Counted from the stretch's first letter, positions 36,163-45,278 are shown. The stretch: DNA of 64,000 nucleotides from Clostridioides difficile (GCA_012955965.1 JABBZI010000002.1:1-64000); one strand, 5' to 3'. The notes: generated by a model not told the origin, from the letters alone. Program-made: numbers and translations.

Positions 36163-36717
36163 ATGTCTATAGCTTTAATACTAATTGATATTCAGAATGA
36201 TTATTTTAAAAATGGAAAATGTGAATTATTTGAATCAAAACAAGCTGCTGAAAATGCAAAGAAAATACTGTCGTTCTTTAGAAAAAATAACTTTCCAGTT
36301 ATTCATGTACAGCATATAGCAACAGATAAAACAGCATCTTTCTTTCTGCCTCACACTTATGGTTCAGAAATAAATGAAACTGTTTTTCCACTGAACAATG
36401 AAGAAATTATAATTAAACATTCACCAGACAGTTTTTTTCAAACCAATCTACAAGCTGTACTTGAGAAAAAAAATATAACTAAGTTGGTGATTTGTGGTAT
36501 GATGAGTCATATGTGCATTGATACAAGTATAAGAACAGCAAAAAAACTTGGGTACAACATAACCCTTATAGGTGATGCTTGTACAACAAAAAATTTATTT
36601 TGGGGCGATGTAGAAATTCATGCAAACACTGTCCATCAGGTATTCATGGCATCATTACAGAAGAGTTTTGCAGATATAAAAAATACAGATACTTTTTTAT
36701 CTAATTGTTATAAATAA
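36163..36717 (+). CDS. Isochorismatase-family cysteine hydrolase
   Basis: 184 residues. The catalytic triad is visible: Asp in LILIDIQNDYF, Lys in IIIKHSPDSFFQTNL, Cys in VICGMMSHMCIDTSIRTAKK (with the preceding cis-peptide region). The family includes nicotinamidases, N-carbamoyl hydrolases and unknowns; the metal-site pattern of nicotinamidases is not obvious, so substrate is open. RBS AGGGGGTATTGAC. Confidence 0.85.
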   Translation: MSIALILIDIQNDYFKNGKCELFESKQAAENAKKILSFFRKNNFPVIHVQHIATDKTASFFLPHTYGSEINETVFPLNNEEIIIKHSPDSFFQTNLQAVLEKKNITKLVICGMMSHMCIDTSIRTAKKLGYNITLIGDACTTKNLFWGDVEIHANTVHQVFMASLQKSFADIKNTDTFLSNCYK

Positions 36718-36735
36718 AAATATTCACAATATTAA

Positions 36736-36772
36736 AAAGAGCAAACTTAACTTATTTAAGTATGCTCTTTAA
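36736..36772 (+). terminator. Intrinsic terminator
   Basis: AAAGAGCA (36736-36743) with TGCTCTTT (36763-36770), extended by an ACTTAA/TTAAGT inner stem. Confidence 0.75.
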
Positions 36773-36937
36773 TCATTTAAAATTAGATACTTTCTACCAT
36801 TTTTATATATATAAGATACTCTTATCTATTTTATATTCATATATAACTATTATATAAATTTTAAACTTTATTATATCCACATAAAAAATGTAGTATTATA
36901 GTATATATAATATTATATAGAAAGGGGTGCTAGACAA

Positions 36938-37612
36938 ATGAATAATCATATACTAATTCAATTTGAGTATATAGCAAGAATCATTATTGCTGGTTTCTGT
37001 GGAGCTTTAATTGGATATGAAAGGAAAAATAGACTAAAAGAAGCTGGAATACGAACTCATTTTATAGTGGCATTAGGTTCAGCACTTATAATCATTGTTT
37101 CTAAGTATGGGTTTAATGATATAGTAGGTACTCCAGGTATTGGTCTAGACCCAGCACGTGTTGCGGCACAAGTTGTTAGTGGAATAGGTTTCTTAGGAGC
37201 TGGACTAATATTTATTAGAAATCAATCAGTAAGTGGACTTACTACTGCTGCTGGTATATGGGCAACAGCAGGTACAGGGCTTGCTATTGGCTCTGGACTA
37301 TATTTATTAGGTATTGTTTCAAGTATTATAATTGTTATTGTACAGATATTACTTCATAGAGATAGGAAATGGATGAAACTCCCTACTGCAGAACAAGTTT
37401 CTCTCAAAATTTCTAATAGCACTGATTCAATACAATACATTGAGGAGAAATTTAAGAAATCTAATATTGAAATTTTAAACATGAACATTAAACGTCTTGA
37501 TGGAGATTGGTTAGAAGTAATTATATATACTAAGTTACCTAAAGGATACAAAAAAACAAATTTATTAAAATTATTTAGTGATAATCCTCTTATAGAAACT
37601 TTAGAAATATAA
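36938..37612 (+). CDS. mgtC: MgtC/SapB-family membrane protein
   Basis: 224 residues. Four or five membrane segments in the first 140 residues with AGFCGALIGYERKNRLKEAG, IRTHFIVALGSALIIIVSKY, RVAAQVVSGIGFLGAGLIFI and TTAAGIWATAGTGLAIGSGL, the full MgtC signature, followed by a cytoplasmic ACT-like C-terminal domain. Family members are membrane proteins linked to magnesium limitation and, in some pathogens, intracellular survival by acting on ATP synthase. RBS GAAAGGGGTGC. Confidence 0.9.
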   Translation: MNNHILIQFEYIARIIIAGFCGALIGYERKNRLKEAGIRTHFIVALGSALIIIVSKYGFNDIVGTPGIGLDPARVAAQVVSGIGFLGAGLIFIRNQSVSGLTTAAGIWATAGTGLAIGSGLYLLGIVSSIIIVIVQILLHRDRKWMKLPTAEQVSLKISNSTDSIQYIEEKFKKSNIEILNMNIKRLDGDWLEVIIYTKLPKGYKKTNLLKLFSDNPLIETLEI

Positions 37613-37633
37613 AAAACAAATATAATGATACAA

Positions 37634-37697
37634 TTTGCCACCGAATTGAAAACGTGGTGGCAAATGGGTGGCAAAAAATTGCCACTCCATTTTTCTT
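37634..37697 (+). terminator. Tandem overlapping hairpins after mgtC
   Basis: Four elements lie in a row: TTTGCCACC (37634-37642), GGTGGCAAA (37656-37664), GGTGGCAA (37667-37674) and TTGCCACT (37679-37686). The last two form a hairpin followed by TTTTTCTTTG, a terminator. The first two form a second hairpin, and because the repeats are equal, alternative pairings are possible. Confidence 0.65.
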
Positions 37698-37837
37698 TGT
37701 TAAACAATATTATATGTGTTTTATTAATCATTTTCTTCTAAACTCTTAAAATTTTTTTACTCATTTAATTTCCTTTTTATTTATAAAAGACCTTTTTTCA
37801 TAAATACTCTGTCAATATTAATTCATATCATAATTTA

Positions 37838-38983
37838 TTATTCTCTATTTTTAACTATATCTATAGGCTGTTGTTGAGTTACACAATGAATCATTCCACC
37901 GTCTTTATACAACTCTCTTATATCTATCCCTATTACTTCTCTATCAGGATATAAATCTTGTATAATCTTATTTGCAACTTTATCATTTTGGTCATTGTAA
38001 TTTGGAACTAATACAACTTTATTACCTATATAAAAATTCATATATGAACCTTGATATGTTAAGTTTTCCCCATTTTTTAATCTAACATTATTTTGTGTAA
38101 GTGGTAGATATACATAATTATACCTTTCTCCATTTGAATTTGTTGAGTTCAATAATATATTAATATCTTTTTGCCTTAATCCCCAATCTATCAATTCTTT
38201 TTCATTTAGTGTAATTATTGTTGATTTATCATAAAATTTTGCAAATCCATCAATATGAAAGTCTGTTATATCTATTCCAGCTACACCATCTAACCATATA
38301 AATTTTTCTACTCCATAATATTTTCTTATATATTTCTCTATATCACTTTGGCTTAAATTTTTATTTCTATTTTTATTTATTATAGAGCTTTTAGTTGCTA
38401 AAAATGTTCCATTACCATCAAGTTCCATTGCTCCACCTTCTAAAACTACTTCATTTAAATTTATATTTTCAACTGCGAAGTCTTCACTTATATTTTTAGG
38501 TATTTGATTTGATTTACTATATGGCTCTTTTCTTCCCCAACCATTAAATCCCCAATCTAATATTACAAGTTCATTGCTTTCATCATATACAAATATAGGA
38601 CCATTATCTCTTATCCAAACATCATCAGTTTTATAAATATAAAAATCTATGTAACCCATATCAATATTTTCTTTTTTCAATAAATTTTCTATTCTATCTT
38701 TTTCCTTATCATTATAAGCTACTATATGCACATTTTCACCATTCACTAAAGACTTTGTCATCTTTAACCATACATCTTCTATTCCATTTTGGTATTCTTT
38801 GCCATAAGTATAACTATGAGGCCATTGTAACCAAGTCCCTTCATGTTCTTCATCTTCTAGTGGCATATAATACTTTTGCTGATTATTTTGATTTATATTT
38901 TCACTTTCATACCCTTTTGTAAATCCTCTAATTATCAATAATAATGGTAATGATAATCCCAACATTAAAATTCTTTTATTCAT
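37838..38983 (-). CDS. Secreted agmatine deiminase / bacterial peptidylarginine deiminase-like protein
   Basis: 381 residues. N-terminal signal segment (ILMLGLSLPLLLIIRGFT). The guanidine-modifying (PAD_porph) fold is clear: MPLEDEEHEGTWLQWPHSYT, DVWIRDNGPIFVYDES, EVVLEGGAMELDGNGTFLA, DITDFHIDGFAKFYDKSTI and the catalytic Cys in GGMIHCVTQQQP. Cytosolic agmatine deiminases lack a signal peptide, so this one acts outside the cell on free agmatine, arginine or peptide ends. The MerR gene lies 58 bases upstream in the same direction. RBS GAGGAGGTTATT. Confidence 0.83.
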   Translation of the reverse strand: MNKRILMLGLSLPLLLIIRGFTKGYESENINQNNQQKYYMPLEDEEHEGTWLQWPHSYTYGKEYQNGIEDVWLKMTKSLVNGENVHIVAYNDKEKDRIENLLKKENIDMGYIDFYIYKTDDVWIRDNGPIFVYDESNELVILDWGFNGWGRKEPYSKSNQIPKNISEDFAVENINLNEVVLEGGAMELDGNGTFLATKSSIINKNRNKNLSQSDIEKYIRKYYGVEKFIWLDGVAGIDITDFHIDGFAKFYDKSTIITLNEKELIDWGLRQKDINILLNSTNSNGERYNYVYLPLTQNNVRLKNGENLTYQGSYMNFYIGNKVVLVPNYNDQNDKVANKIIQDLYPDREVIGIDIRELYKDGGMIHCVTQQQPIDIVKNRE

Positions 38984-39041
38984 AATAACCTCCTCTATTT
39001 TTATATTTCAAGTATAAAGGTTATCATAATGTCAAGGTCAA

Positions 39042-39836
39042 CTAATCTTTTGAAACTTTTATAGATACTTCTGTTATAAATTCATAGCTAAATGGAGTTA
39101 ATAATGAATCTACAAAGTATCTTTCAATAAAATTTCCTTTAACTTTAAAATTATTGTTTTTAACCCACTTATACAAAGTATTATAAGCATCAATTAAATT
39201 TTCATAATCTCCATAACATATTGTACTTACATATGTTCCACTTTCAATGACCTTATTGTTGAATCCATTTATCTTTTTATTATCTACAATAGGTTGATAA
39301 TATTCTATTTCGTATGTATTTTCATCTAAATTTTCATTATTGTAGAACATTACATAATAATATCCAACTTTATTAGATTTACTTTTTGAAATCGTATTAT
39401 AACAAGATTCTATAAATTCTCCTATTTCTTCATAATTAATAATGGCTTTTTTGCACAAGGTATTAACTGATTGTCTTTCACAAATATTAATATCATAATT
39501 ATTTATGATTGTATCCTTAAATTTTACCTTTTCTTCTATTTCTGAAATTAAATGTCCATATTTATTTACCTTTTTTGTTAATTCTTCAATTTTATTGATA
39601 TATATATCTATATTTTCATATTTATTATTATATAATATATCTTTTATTTCTTCATAAGTAAATTCATATCTTCTTAAGTTTTTTACTTTTGATATTACAT
39701 TAAGGTCTCCTTCTGTATAGTACCTATATCCATTGTTTTCTATGTGACTAGGTTTCAATATATTTTCTTTATCATAATATCTAAGCATTCTAGATGATAT
39801 TTTAGTTATTTTTGAAGCTTCACCTATTTTATACAT
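39042..39836 (-). CDS. MerR-family regulator with effector-binding C-terminal domain
   Basis: 264 residues. MerR winged helix (MYKIGEASKITKISSRMLRY, YDKENILKPSHIENNGYRYY), a long dimerisation helix (about 75-125), and a GyrI-like effector domain (about 150-264, with ESGTYVSTICYGDYENLIDA and WVKNNNFKVKGNFIERYFVD). BmrR-type activators with this layout bind cationic drugs. It lies directly upstream of the secreted deiminase gene and may be co-transcribed with it. RBS AAGAAGGTGTTTAT. Confidence 0.85.
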   Translation of the reverse strand: MYKIGEASKITKISSRMLRYYDKENILKPSHIENNGYRYYTEGDLNVISKVKNLRRYEFTYEEIKDILYNNKYENIDIYINKIEELTKKVNKYGHLISEIEEKVKFKDTIINNYDINICERQSVNTLCKKAIINYEEIGEFIESCYNTISKSKSNKVGYYYVMFYNNENLDENTYEIEYYQPIVDNKKINGFNNKVIESGTYVSTICYGDYENLIDAYNTLYKWVKNNNFKVKGNFIERYFVDSLLTPFSYEFITEVSIKVSKD

Positions 39837-40117
39837 ATAAACACCTTCTTTATTTTATTGATTGTGAAGTTTATTACTTTACTATTATATACATACTGTA
39901 GATGAAACTTAAACAAGTTAAATTAATATTAGTAGCTTCTGATTCTAATTCATACAGGTAATTTTTTACCATATATTTTATATATTTATTTTGTTTTTTT
40001 AAAGTGAAATAAATTTCATATTGTTAAGACATTGTTAAATTTCTCAATTTTCAAACAGGCATGTTGAATAATAACTTATTCTAATGTATTATTGTAGTTG
40101 TAGAATAAAACTAAATC

Positions 40118-40200
40118 GGCAAAACTAGAGAAATTTAGTGACGCAAAACTATAGGGACTAAGACTTATAAAATTCTTATAGGTTATGTCAGCCAGTTGCC
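40118..40200 (+). promoter_or_regulatory. Class I cyclic di-GMP riboswitch (GEMM-I)
   Basis: The aptamer begins GGCAAAACTAG (40118-40128), then a GAAA tetraloop (40130-40133), the hallmark GACGCAAA (40140-40147), the CTAT and GGNACTAAG block, the second hairpin, and closes with TCAGCCAGTTGCC (40188-40200), matching GEMM-I consensus including the GAAA loop and receptor. A CAAAAAGA/TCTTTTTG hairpin with a T run follows at 40200-40227. In C. difficile class I aptamers mostly turn genes off with c-di-GMP; the direction here is inferred. A TAGAAT at 40101-40106 could be the promoter -10. Confidence 0.9.
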
Positions 40201-40227
40201 AAAAAGATATTTTCTTTTTGTTTTTGT
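40200..40227 (+). terminator. Expression-platform hairpin of the c-di-GMP riboswitch
   Basis: CAAAAAGA, loop TATT, TCTTTTTG then TTTTTG. AT-rich and weak on its own, but placed directly after the aptamer closing stem, as expected for a transcriptional switch. Confidence 0.55.
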
Positions 40228-40251
40228 GAAAGTTTTTTAGGGGGATGTAAA

Positions 40252-40428
40252 ATGTTTATGGAAAAAATAGATATGTGTACACATATATTAACTGCTTATA
40301 TTGGCAGTTCCTATGATTACTGTAATTTTATAGATACACAATTAGATGATTTTATACTAGAGTACGGAGAAAATGTGGTAGAATCTTGCCTCCATCAAGT
40401 TATGATATTGGTAAGTAAATGTAATTAG
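40252..40428 (+). CDS. 58-residue protein under c-di-GMP riboswitch control
   Basis: ATG at 40252 behind TTTTTTAGGGGGATGTAAA. The product is acidic and Cys-containing: begins MFMEKIDMCTHILTAYIGSS, continues YDYCNFIDTQLDDFILEYGE and ends with NVVESCLHQVMILVSKCN. No signal peptide or membrane span, four Cys. The first gene after the riboswitch, 51 bases from the aptamer end. No family recognised. Confidence 0.6.
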   Translation: MFMEKIDMCTHILTAYIGSSYDYCNFIDTQLDDFILEYGENVVESCLHQVMILVSKCN

Positions 40429-40518
40429 ATAGATATTGTTTTCTAGAGAACCCTTTTTAGTTTTTTCTACATTTAATAAACTACTAATTAAAAATATGTT
40501 TATTAAAAAGAACGTACT

Positions 40519-40767
40519 GTGAATGATTTTAAAACTTGCATATTAAAAAGAGTAGTACATGATAAGCAACTAGAAATAACTCGAAGATTTGACTTAGATA
40601 ATATTATTGATACTGCAACAGATATTTTGAAAGATAATAAGATTAATTTGATAATTATTGTGAGGTATACAAGTAATATAGAAGGGTTAGGTATTCCTTA
40701 TAATGGTTCCTATACACTAATATCTAGTGGAGGAGATATTTTATATGAGTGCTTTGTTGTATGTTAA
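40519..40767 (+). CDS. 82-residue unknown protein, second ORF after the riboswitch
   Basis: GTG start at 40519 with only a weak upstream AAAAAGAA. The product looks folded: EITRRFDLDNIIDTATDILK, then NLIIIVRYTSNIEGLGIPYN and YTLISSGGDILYECFVVC, an alternating helix/strand pattern with a C-terminal Cys pair. It is 90 bases behind the 58-residue ORF and no terminator is visible between, so both may answer to the c-di-GMP switch. No family recognised; start uncertain. Confidence 0.5.
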   Translation: MNDFKTCILKRVVHDKQLEITRRFDLDNIIDTATDILKDNKINLIIIVRYTSNIEGLGIPYNGSYTLISSGGDILYECFVVC

Positions 40768-41059
40768 TGTATATATCTAATACAATCATAACTTGTCTTA
40801 TGTTTTAGTATTATAACTTTTGTTCGTTTTATTGTTATAGCTGTTACTATAGTTTTATGCTATTTATTAATATTTGTAATTTTTTATACATTCTTTATGT
40901 TTATACTACTGATATAGTTTGATTAAGTGATTGTTCAGTTTTAGAATTACTTTCTTATAATCTATAAGTATTCTACTCAAGCATATTTATTGCAAAAAAC
41001 TACATAAACTATTAATTATAAAAATAGACTAGATAATCACTAGTCTATCTATATATTAT

Positions 41060-41254
41060 TTAATAACAAATTTTACAAGACACATATCCTTTTGATTCTG
41101 CTTCTTCTCTACTCATTGGAATTGCTACTTCCATGTTATGTGCAGTAGGAGAAGAATGATATTTGTTTGATTTAGATTTTCCTCCATTCGCATATACAGT
41201 TACAGATGTTATATCATTGTTTGAAGGTTTATTTTTAGTCTTTCTATTTATAAT
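41060..41254 (-). pseudogene. C-terminal remnant of a protein with a zinc-ribbon-like tail
   Basis: A frame open for 65 codons but without a normal start; its 5' end overlaps the end of the MerR gene. It ends SVTVYANGGKSKSNKYHSSP, then TAHNMEVAIPMSREEAESKG and YVSCKICY. This resembles the C-terminal 'YHxxxxC...A...G...CxxC' tail found on secreted nucleases and other Firmicute proteins, but with Ala where the first Cys is expected. Probably the end of a lost gene; a non-ATG start is less likely. Confidence 0.5.
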
Positions 41255-42083
41255 CTAATTCGTTGAAATCTAGCGATTTAGTTACAAGTACTTGAATTTC
41301 AGTTATAAACTCATCTACAATTCCAGTCTCATGTATATCTATCTTGTATATTTCTATAGGCGCAGCAATTACCTTATAATTATTTTCTTTTATAAATTTA
41401 AACACCTTTTCCATATACATTTTATTATTAGAATTACTTCCAGTGTAATTTAAAGTTACATAATATCCCTCATCAAAAACTATATTGTATATTTCCTCGC
41501 TATTCTCTAAAAAACAAAATACAGATTTAAACTCATTGAATATACCTTTATTAATTGCCTCAGTAGAAAAAGCAGAACCAATATTATTATTTCCAAGTAT
41601 ATTAAACCTATCTTCATATTCTTTTTGTAGTTTTTGAATCAAAAAATCAAAATCCTCATCTCTTTTTATATCAGCATTTAATTCTAAAGCTTTTCTTTTT
41701 TCTATATATACAACCTCTATCTCGTCTATTTTTGTATTTTGAATTACACTTTCAATTGAACCTAATCTTTTCATAATATTTTCCTTATGGCTTATAAGTT
41801 CAAATATTTTTTTATCAATTAATTCAAGTTCTTCATTTAGAATATTCTTTGTGGACTCTACACTTCTATCATCTAAATATTCTTTTATTTTTTTCATTGG
41901 AAAGTTCAAACTTCTAAACTCTTTTATTAAATTGAGTTTCCATATATCTGATATGTTATACATTCTATATCCATTTACATCTCTAACTGGCTTTAGAATG
42001 CCTATTTCTTCATAATACATTAATGAATCTCTCCCTATTCCATATATTTTAGATATCTCTCCTATTTTATAGTAATCTTTCAT
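41244..42083 (-). CDS. MerR-family regulator with GyrI-like domain
   Basis: 279 residues. DNA-binding part DYYKIGEISKIYGIGRDSLM, YYEEIGILKPVRDVNGYRMY and LIKEFRSLNFPMKKIKEYLD, a long coiled coil (about 80-120), then an effector domain (about 130-275, with VYIEKRKALELNADIKRDED). A second BmrR-type protein in 3 kb, only distantly like the one at 39042. The ribosome binding site GGAGGATT is somewhat far from the ATG. Targets unknown; a palindrome upstream could be its operator. Confidence 0.83.
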   Translation of the reverse strand: MKDYYKIGEISKIYGIGRDSLMYYEEIGILKPVRDVNGYRMYNISDIWKLNLIKEFRSLNFPMKKIKEYLDDRSVESTKNILNEELELIDKKIFELISHKENIMKRLGSIESVIQNTKIDEIEVVYIEKRKALELNADIKRDEDFDFLIQKLQKEYEDRFNILGNNNIGSAFSTEAINKGIFNEFKSVFCFLENSEEIYNIVFDEGYYVTLNYTGSNSNNKMYMEKVFKFIKENNYKVIAAPIEIYKIDIHETGIVDEFITEIQVLVTKSLDFNELDYK

Positions 42084-42850
42084 TTATACAGTAAAATCCT
42101 CCATAATCCTATTTTTATTTTATAAGCAACATATTTCTATCTATAACTATAGTTTTAGAATATACTAAAACTATTTCTAAAACAAGGATACGAAAATAAG
42201 TCATCTACAATCAGCCATTAACATCTATTTATTTTCCTATTATAATATTTCTAAGTTTAACCTTTCTAAACAATATTTTTAGATTTGTCGTTTTTTATAT
42301 TTACATCTAGTATGTCCATTTTTTACAATTTTTTTGTGGTAAAATAAATTTCTATAAATTATCATTTGATTAATTTAGTAAATTAATATTAATTATAATA
42401 TATGATGAAAACAGAAGAGTAAACTTAATTCAAACTACTGAAATTAAATATATGAAATTATTAATGTAATATGAAATTATATATAGGAATCTAATTATAA
42501 ATAAATTAATTATTTATAAAATCATTAAAGTTGAACTTAACTATAATGATTTCTATATTGCTAATTGCATGGCTTACAATCTATCCATTTATAAAAAAAT
42601 ATGATATAATTGCATTCAAAAAGTAAATATTTCTATACGCTAAAACTTAAGAATTGACTAATTTTATCTAAAATTATTATTAGACTAAAAATTTTTTTAT
42701 TTTTAATATTATAACAAGTAAGTTGGTACATAGAAGCTTGAAATACTTATTTAAAATGGATTGTTCAAATTATTTATAAATTAATATTTAAATATTTTTA
42801 ACATAAATACAATTATTGTCAAAATTTCAAATATCTTATGGAGGAATACC
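42084..42850. other. Gene-free stretch between MerR gene and the c-di-GMP cluster
   Basis: 767 bases, very AT-rich, no credible ORF. ATAGTTTTAG (42149-42158), six bases, CTAAAACTAT (42165-42174) is a perfect dyad 66-91 bases before the MerR start and may be a regulator site. The remainder must hold the promoter of the gene at 42851, which I cannot place. Confidence 0.6.
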
Positions 42851-45085
42851 ATGCAAAATTATGATTATATAAAAATGTTAAATAAAAAGGTAGAACTATT
42901 AGCCAATGAACTAGACAATAGAAATTATAAATTTAAAGTCCCAAATGAAATAGATTTTTTTTCTAAAATACCAAATAGGGAGTTTGTATACCAATATATT
43001 GATGACTGTATTTTAAAAGATATACATATTGGCGTCATGTTATTAAATATCGATAACTTTAGATTGTTTAATGACATATATGGATATTTAGTTGGTGAAA
43101 ATCTATTAATCAACTTAACTCAAAAACTGTTGCACTTTATTCCAAAATCTAATGGAATAGTTGCTCATCTAAAAGGAGAAGGATTTTTAATTGTAATTCC
43201 TAATGTATCAAATGAAGAGCTAGATAATATAGGAACAACTCTTATAAAAAATGCCAGAGAATTGAAAATACAACTTCCTAATGAAAAAGAAATTCATTCT
43301 AATGTTACTTTTAGTATTGGTAGTACTCTTTGGAATGGTGAGCCAAATATGACTACTTTGGTGATTTTCAATCAAGTATATAGTGCTTTAAAAAAGGCTA
43401 AAATGGAAGGTAAAAATAGATACATACCATTTGATTTTAAAGATAATAATTTTTATAATAAATTGGAAAATGATAAAGAATTTTTGTATGAAATATCATA
43501 TGCTTTACAAACTAAACAAATTGAAACATTTTATCAACCACTCTATAATATAAAAAACAATACTATAGTTGGATGTGAGGCTCTTGCACGATGGAGACAT
43601 CCTATTAAAGGGCTTCTTACTCCAGATAAGTTTATACCTTTATTTGAACAATTTGGTTTAATAACAGAATTAGATTTATATTTATTTGAAGAAAACTGCA
43701 AAAATATAAGAAGATGGATTGATAATAATGATGTCTTTGTTCCAATTTGTTGTAACTTTTCTCGTCTTCATTTTTTTAATCCTAATTTTCCAAGTATGCT
43801 AAAAAGCATTACTGAAAAATATAGTGTTTCTACATCAAATTTTAGTATTGAAATCACAGAAAATGTATTACTAGAAAATACAAACACTATTATTCAACAG
43901 TTAAACGAGCTTCGTTCTTATGGTTTTTCTGTATCCATGGACGATTTTGGTTCTGGATACTCATCTTTTGGTATGTTGCAAAATCTACCTTTTGATATAA
44001 TCAAAATTGATAGAATATTTTTAGCTCATAATTTAAAGGATTTTAAAAATGCAACAATTTTATACTCTATAATAAATATTGCAAGAGCTCTTGGAATGCT
44101 TACAGTATGTGAAGGTGTTGAAACAGAACAACATGTAGAATTTATCAAAAGTATAAATTGTGATATTGCTCAAGGTTATTATTATGCAAAACCTATGGAG
44201 TGTGCACAATTTGAAAAACTACTATCTAAAGAAAATAATTCAGAAGAAATGTTTATAAAATATTCTGATATAGGTAAATCCTTAGTAGAAAAAATATTTG
44301 ATGAATTTTTTATTATGCAAGACATGAAAAAACTAAAATCAAATGTAACTGAAGACATTCAATGGTCTGACTTTTATAGCAAAACAAAAATTACATCTTT
44401 TTCTAAAATAATAGAACACTTTGAGAAACATATTAAAGGTAAAAAATTTTCTATTCTTTATAAAAGTATAACTCCACATGATATTGACTCAAATTTATTA
44501 TTAATTAGTGGAGAAGCTGTTTTATCAGATGAATCTGCTGAATATCAAAAGTATAGTAATTTTTACTTTAGCGCAAATTGTATAATTTCAGAAAATAGAT
44601 TACTTTTAAAAAAATTAAACCTAGATTTAATCAAGACTGCTGGCTATATAAATGAGTTTGAATCATATTCTATACCTAAAATGGCAAATACTCATCTTGA
44701 TGAAAGTAAGATTTTATCACAATTTTATTCAATGTTACCTGTAGGTATAATTCGTTATGATTTGTTTGGCGATATGACTATCACTTATATGAATGAAGAA
44801 ATGTTTGATATTATAGGTTATACAAAAGAACAATTTTTTGGTGAGATGGGTGGTAATTTAAGAGCAATTGTTCATCCTGATGATTTAGACTTTGTTTATA
44901 AAAAGAGTTTAGAAATGATTGATACAAATAAAATTGAACCTTTTTTGTATAGATTTATAAAGCGTGATGGCCAAATTGTTACAGTTATGTACACACAATG
45001 TAATCTATCTGCAATTGATGGAAGAGCTATTGCACAAGGTATGTATATAGATATAAATAAAATAAAAAATCTAACAGGAATCTAG
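42851..45085 (+). CDS. c-di-GMP phosphodiesterase: degenerate GGDEF, EAL, NTF2-like and PAS domains
   Basis: 744 residues, soluble. A GGDEF fold (about 30-200) whose signature is replaced by KGEGF near 108, so no cyclase activity expected. The EAL domain (about 220-460) is complete: VGCEALARWRHP, CNFSRLHFF, SIEITENVLL, SMDDFGSGYSSFG, IKIDRIF, EGVETEQ, QGYYYAKPM. Then an NTF2/SnoaL-like segment (about 475-605, IQWSDFYSKTKITSFSKIIE) and a PAS domain (about 620-740, YMNEEMFDIIGYTKEQFFGE). Placing sensor domains behind the EAL is unusual. Starts behind TATGGAGGAATACC and ends in its own terminator. Corresponds by position to the gene beside dccA in C. difficile. Confidence 0.88.
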   Translation: MQNYDYIKMLNKKVELLANELDNRNYKFKVPNEIDFFSKIPNREFVYQYIDDCILKDIHIGVMLLNIDNFRLFNDIYGYLVGENLLINLTQKLLHFIPKSNGIVAHLKGEGFLIVIPNVSNEELDNIGTTLIKNARELKIQLPNEKEIHSNVTFSIGSTLWNGEPNMTTLVIFNQVYSALKKAKMEGKNRYIPFDFKDNNFYNKLENDKEFLYEISYALQTKQIETFYQPLYNIKNNTIVGCEALARWRHPIKGLLTPDKFIPLFEQFGLITELDLYLFEENCKNIRRWIDNNDVFVPICCNFSRLHFFNPNFPSMLKSITEKYSVSTSNFSIEITENVLLENTNTIIQQLNELRSYGFSVSMDDFGSGYSSFGMLQNLPFDIIKIDRIFLAHNLKDFKNATILYSIINIARALGMLTVCEGVETEQHVEFIKSINCDIAQGYYYAKPMECAQFEKLLSKENNSEEMFIKYSDIGKSLVEKIFDEFFIMQDMKKLKSNVTEDIQWSDFYSKTKITSFSKIIEHFEKHIKGKKFSILYKSITPHDIDSNLLLISGEAVLSDESAEYQKYSNFYFSANCIISENRLLLKKLNLDLIKTAGYINEFESYSIPKMANTHLDESKILSQFYSMLPVGIIRYDLFGDMTITYMNEEMFDIIGYTKEQFFGEMGGNLRAIVHPDDLDFVYKKSLEMIDTNKIEPFLYRFIKRDGQIVTVMYTQCNLSAIDGRAIAQGMYIDINKIKNLTGI

Positions 45086-45199
45086 CACAAAGTACTTTAT
45101 TTGGAAAAAATTAATATATTTAAATAAATTCAGATTAGTTTTCTTTTCCAAACTTACACTTTATATTATAAATATGTACTTATATAGTATATTGGTATT

Positions 45200-45234
45200 A
45201 AGCACTTAGGCAGACATTGCTTCAGTGCTTTTTA
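45200..45234 (+). terminator. Intrinsic terminator after the EAL protein gene
   Basis: AAGCACT (45200-45206) with AGTGCTT (45224-45230), then TTTA. Confidence 0.6.
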
Positions 45235-45278
45235 ATTAAAATTAACTTGCTTAATAAAAATATCACACTTCAACAACG

